DNA of 64,000 nucleotides. It comes from an uncultured Psychromonas sp. GTDB taxonomy: Bacteria > Pseudomonadota > Gammaproteobacteria > Enterobacterales > Psychromonadaceae. Below the pieces are notes generated by a model, which was not told where the DNA came from, ran no database searches, and saw nothing but the letters and a program-made list of their open reading frames with translations. Both the position numbers and the translations under genes were made by a program. The stretch spans positions 97,568 through 161,567 of the forward strand of contig NZ_CANLFB010000007.1 of NCBI RefSeq assembly GCF_947489755.1, written 5' to 3'. How positions within the stretch are numbered: position 1 is the stretch's first letter; every line of letters starts with the position of its first letter. Shown here piece after piece: positions 62,451 to 64,000 of this stretch.

Positions 62451-62831
62451 TTACTGAGTTTTGCCTAAAAATAGGGATTTAAAGGGCTGCTCGGATGCTC
62501 GCATACTGCCAATGATGTAAACAAAGGCGGTAATAAGATCCATGACAGAAATATAGACAAAGATCTTTGGTGCCAAGCCTAATGAAGCGGCATATGTAAC
62601 AATGATAAAGCCGACCATTCTTACCAATCCGTTCCAAACAATAAGAGGGGCACGGGTTTTAATGTCTGAAGTAGCCCAAAGTAACGCAGCGCCCATAAGC
62701 ATAAAAGATACGCCCAATACCACCGTGATAATTAACGTGTCTGCTTGAGGTGCCATCAGCGCTGAAATAATCATACCTAGTGCGATTGGAAAGTTGAATA
62801 GCGACGTAATTTGTACGAATTTTTTAAACAT
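62451..62831 (-). CDS. Small integral membrane protein of unknown function
   Basis: I do not recognise the family. From the ATG at 62831 it has 126 residues with four predicted membrane helices and short loops. The frame is open further up to 62912, but that extension crosses the palindromic operator at 62857, so the shorter start is preferred. It is the first leftward gene opposite the TetR regulator and probably leads the dehalogenase operon; a transport or membrane-protection role is only a guess. Confidence 0.65.
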   Translation of the reverse strand: MFKKFVQITSLFNFPIALGMIISALMAPQADTLIITVVLGVSFMLMGAALLWATSDIKTRAPLIVWNGLVRMVGFIIVTYAASLGLAPKIFVYISVMDLITAFVYIIGSMRASEQPFKSLFLGKTQ

Positions 62832-62856
62832 TTTTAGTTCACTTATTTTATTATTA

Positions 62857-62946
62857 TGAAGCGATCGCTTCAGAACTGAGTTAATTGTGAATCGATCACT
62901 TTGTAATGTCAATAGGGTGGATTGACATTTTGAAGTGAATGCTTCA
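62857..62946. promoter_or_regulatory. Three TetR-type operator palindromes in the divergent control region
   Basis: A perfect palindrome TGAAGCGATCGCTTCA (62857-62872), a diverged copy TGAATCGATCACTTTG (62888-62903) and TGAAGTGAATGCTTCA (62931-62946). The shared half-site is TGAAG / CTTCA, 16 bp overall, the usual size for TetR dimers. They lie between the leftward membrane-protein/dehalogenase operon and the rightward tetR gene, so a single regulator can repress both. Confidence 0.7.
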
Positions 62947-62984
62947 AAATAGAATTAATTAATATTATTTTTAAGGGTCACAGA

Positions 62985-63587
62985 GTGAAAGCAGGACGAA
63001 AAAGAGCGTTTGATAAAGAAGTCGTTTTAGATAAAGCGATGCGGTTATTTTGGGCCAATGGGTACTCGGGTACTTCTGTTGCTAATCTTTCTTCTGAACT
63101 TGGCATTAATACGTCGAGTTTGTACGGAACGTTTGGCAATAAAGAACAGTTATTCAAAGACTCACTGGTTCATTATGTTAAGCAATACGTTGCAGCTAAT
63201 TACAAACACCTAGTAGATCCATCAAAAGCAACATTAAAAGAGCGATTACAAACTTGTTTCTATGGGCTTATTGAGCTGTTCACTAATAATGAGACTCCCC
63301 GTGGATGCTTACTCGTAAAAAGTGTTAATGAATCAGACAGTGTTGCGTTTCCAGAAGACGTGGTTGTTTATATAGAAAAATCAGGAACAGAAACTCAGCA
63401 AATACTGACGGATTTATTCGCGTCTGGCATTACGAAGACTGATATGCCCAAAGGTCAAACAGCTGAAAAACTTGCTACGTATCTATTGTCAATTAGTTAT
63501 GGCATTGCCGTTCAAGCAAAGGCTGGTAAATCGGAAGAAGAGTTAAAGTCAGTCCTTGATCATAGTTTGAATTCTATTTTTGCTTAA
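62985..63587 (+). CDS. TetR/AcrR-family transcriptional repressor
   Basis: A 200-residue regulator: N-terminal helix-turn-helix (about residues 28-50, GYSGTSVANLSSELGINTSSLYGTFGNK region) and an all-helical ligand domain. The start is GTG at 62985, with AAGGG 7 bp upstream, since GRKRAFDKEVVLDKAMRLFW follows at once as in relatives. It is divergent from the dehalogenase operon with three operator-like palindromes between. In Rhodococcus the haloalkane dehalogenase gene dhaA is controlled by a TetR-type repressor, DhaR, so an analogous role is likely here. Confidence 0.9.
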   Translation: MKAGRKRAFDKEVVLDKAMRLFWANGYSGTSVANLSSELGINTSSLYGTFGNKEQLFKDSLVHYVKQYVAANYKHLVDPSKATLKERLQTCFYGLIELFTNNETPRGCLLVKSVNESDSVAFPEDVVVYIEKSGTETQQILTDLFASGITKTDMPKGQTAEKLATYLLSISYGIAVQAKAGKSEEELKSVLDHSLNSIFA

Positions 63588-63640
63588 AGCTAGTTAAGTA
63601 TCATGACTAACTACTGTAGGATATAAATTTTTAGTCTTAG

Positions 63641-63678
63641 TAAGTCGCTAAGGGGGCGAAAGCGACTTAGAAAAAAAT
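63641..63678 (+). repeat. G-rich boundary motif, copy C, within a hairpin
   Basis: TAAGTCGCT / AGCGACTTA forms a perfect 9-bp stem whose loop is AAGGGGGCGAA; an A run follows. The A run is on the wrong side for a plus-strand terminator. The core (63647-63678) matches copies A, B and D. Confidence 0.5.
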
Positions 63679-63692
63679 AAGCATTTACTCAT

Positions 63693-64000
63693 CTAAATAG
63701 AAGAAAATGCTTCAATTAATTTTTCTCGGAATCCACCAAAGCCTTTTAAATAAGCGGGAGGGTATGAGGCTTCATTTCCAACTTGTGTATTATTACTTGG
63801 ATCTTTAAACGACAAATCTTTAAGTGGTATATCGCTTGAAGTTGGTCGGTGATCTAATGCTGTTGATATTTTGTGGTTACCCGTTGCAATATCAAAATGT
63901 TTTGTGGCCTCATTACTTCTAACTAACCTGAGTTCTGGATAAGCAATAGCATTTATTAGACTGTCATCATCTCTAATTCACTTTTAGATACCTTAATACA
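63693..64000 (-). pseudogene. C-terminal part of an unrecognised gene, apparently frameshifted, cut by the window edge
   Basis: On the minus strand an open frame runs from about 63975 to a TAG at 63693 and ends in YPPAYLKGFGGFREKLIEAF. It contains no ATG start and is closed upstream by stops. A different frame encodes CIKVSKSELE just before it, and one base change in length would join the two into ELE-DDDSLIN. I do not recognise the family. Confidence 0.4.

Larger units (their letters stand above)
50022..64000 (+). mobile_element. Tn7-like transposon (I-F3-type tnsABC) at the rsmJ site; far end outside the window
   Basis: Seen directly: tnsA, tnsB and tnsC in overlapping order start 95 bp after rsmJ, behind a TGT terminus with a TnsB-type site, followed by accessory genes unrelated to the surrounding core. 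Known: type I-F3 CRISPR-Tn7 elements sit downstream of rsmJ, ffs, yciA or guaC, with tnsA nearest the target gene. Inferred: this is such an element, or a close relative that lost or never had CRISPR parts. TniQ, Cas8f/Cas7f/Cas6f, a CRISPR array and the second end are not seen up to 64000, so the extent and targeting mode are open. At least 14 kb of it is in view. Confidence 0.8.

Noticed and set aside
53564..64000. CRISPR array or I-F repeat in the cargo
   Set aside because: No regularly spaced repeat and no GTGAACTGCC-like repeat was found by eye. The four G-rich motifs are too far apart and too diverged.

Overview
The window is a stretch of gammaproteobacterial chromosome with low G+C. 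For its first 50 kb it keeps E. coli-like gene clusters: rpsU-yqeY-dnaG-rpoD, tsaE-amiB-mutL-miaA-hfq-hflX-hflK-hflC-purA, ispB facing rplU-rpmA-obgE, barA facing rlmD-relA, and priA facing rpmE. The A/T-rich codon use, a 75-residue Hfq, a single-chain acetyl-CoA carboxylase and a LysM-rich AmiB suggest a cold-adapted marine member of the Alteromonadales, with Psychromonas or Moritella as the best guess. This placement comes from protein resemblance only and was not checked by search.

Layout: 1-3 kb holds the end of cyoE, a yajR-type transporter and a CAU-anticodon tRNA, most likely tRNA-Ile2. 3-8 kb is the macromolecular synthesis operon (leftward). 8-11 kb holds tsaD and queG. 11-23 kb is the tsaE-to-purA run. 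23-27 kb is ispB and the L21/L27/Obg operon. 27-30 kb holds two MscS-family channels. 30-37 kb is barA, rlmD and relA. 37-46 kb is priA, rpmE, a short malic enzyme and a 1.5 thousand-residue acyl-CoA carboxylase. 46-50 kb is a GGDEF-EAL sensor overlapping rsmJ.

The chromosomal order breaks immediately after rsmJ. About 33 bp past its stop there is a Tn7-type end (TGT followed by a TACAACCATA block), then overlapping tnsA, tnsB and tnsC genes of the kind found in type I-F3 CRISPR-associated transposons. The region downstream of rsmJ is an established home of those elements. No tniQ, tnsD, tnsE, cas gene, CRISPR array or second end is visible before position 64000, so the element runs off the window and its targeting module is unseen.

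The visible cargo (53.6-64 kb) looks like a halocarbon-degradation island. It has three haloalkane dehalogenase-family hydrolases from two subfamilies, two NAD(P)-dependent oxidoreductases, an AhpD-fold protein and an AlkD-like DNA alkylation repair gene broken by a homopolymer frameshift. It also has a LysR and a TetR regulator; the TetR gene and the dehalogenase operon diverge from a region with three related palindromes. A short tyrosine recombinase and four copies of a G-rich motif lie at the joints between cargo blocks, which suggests modular assembly. Several cargo genes are damaged (nonsense codon, frameshifts), so part of the island is decaying.
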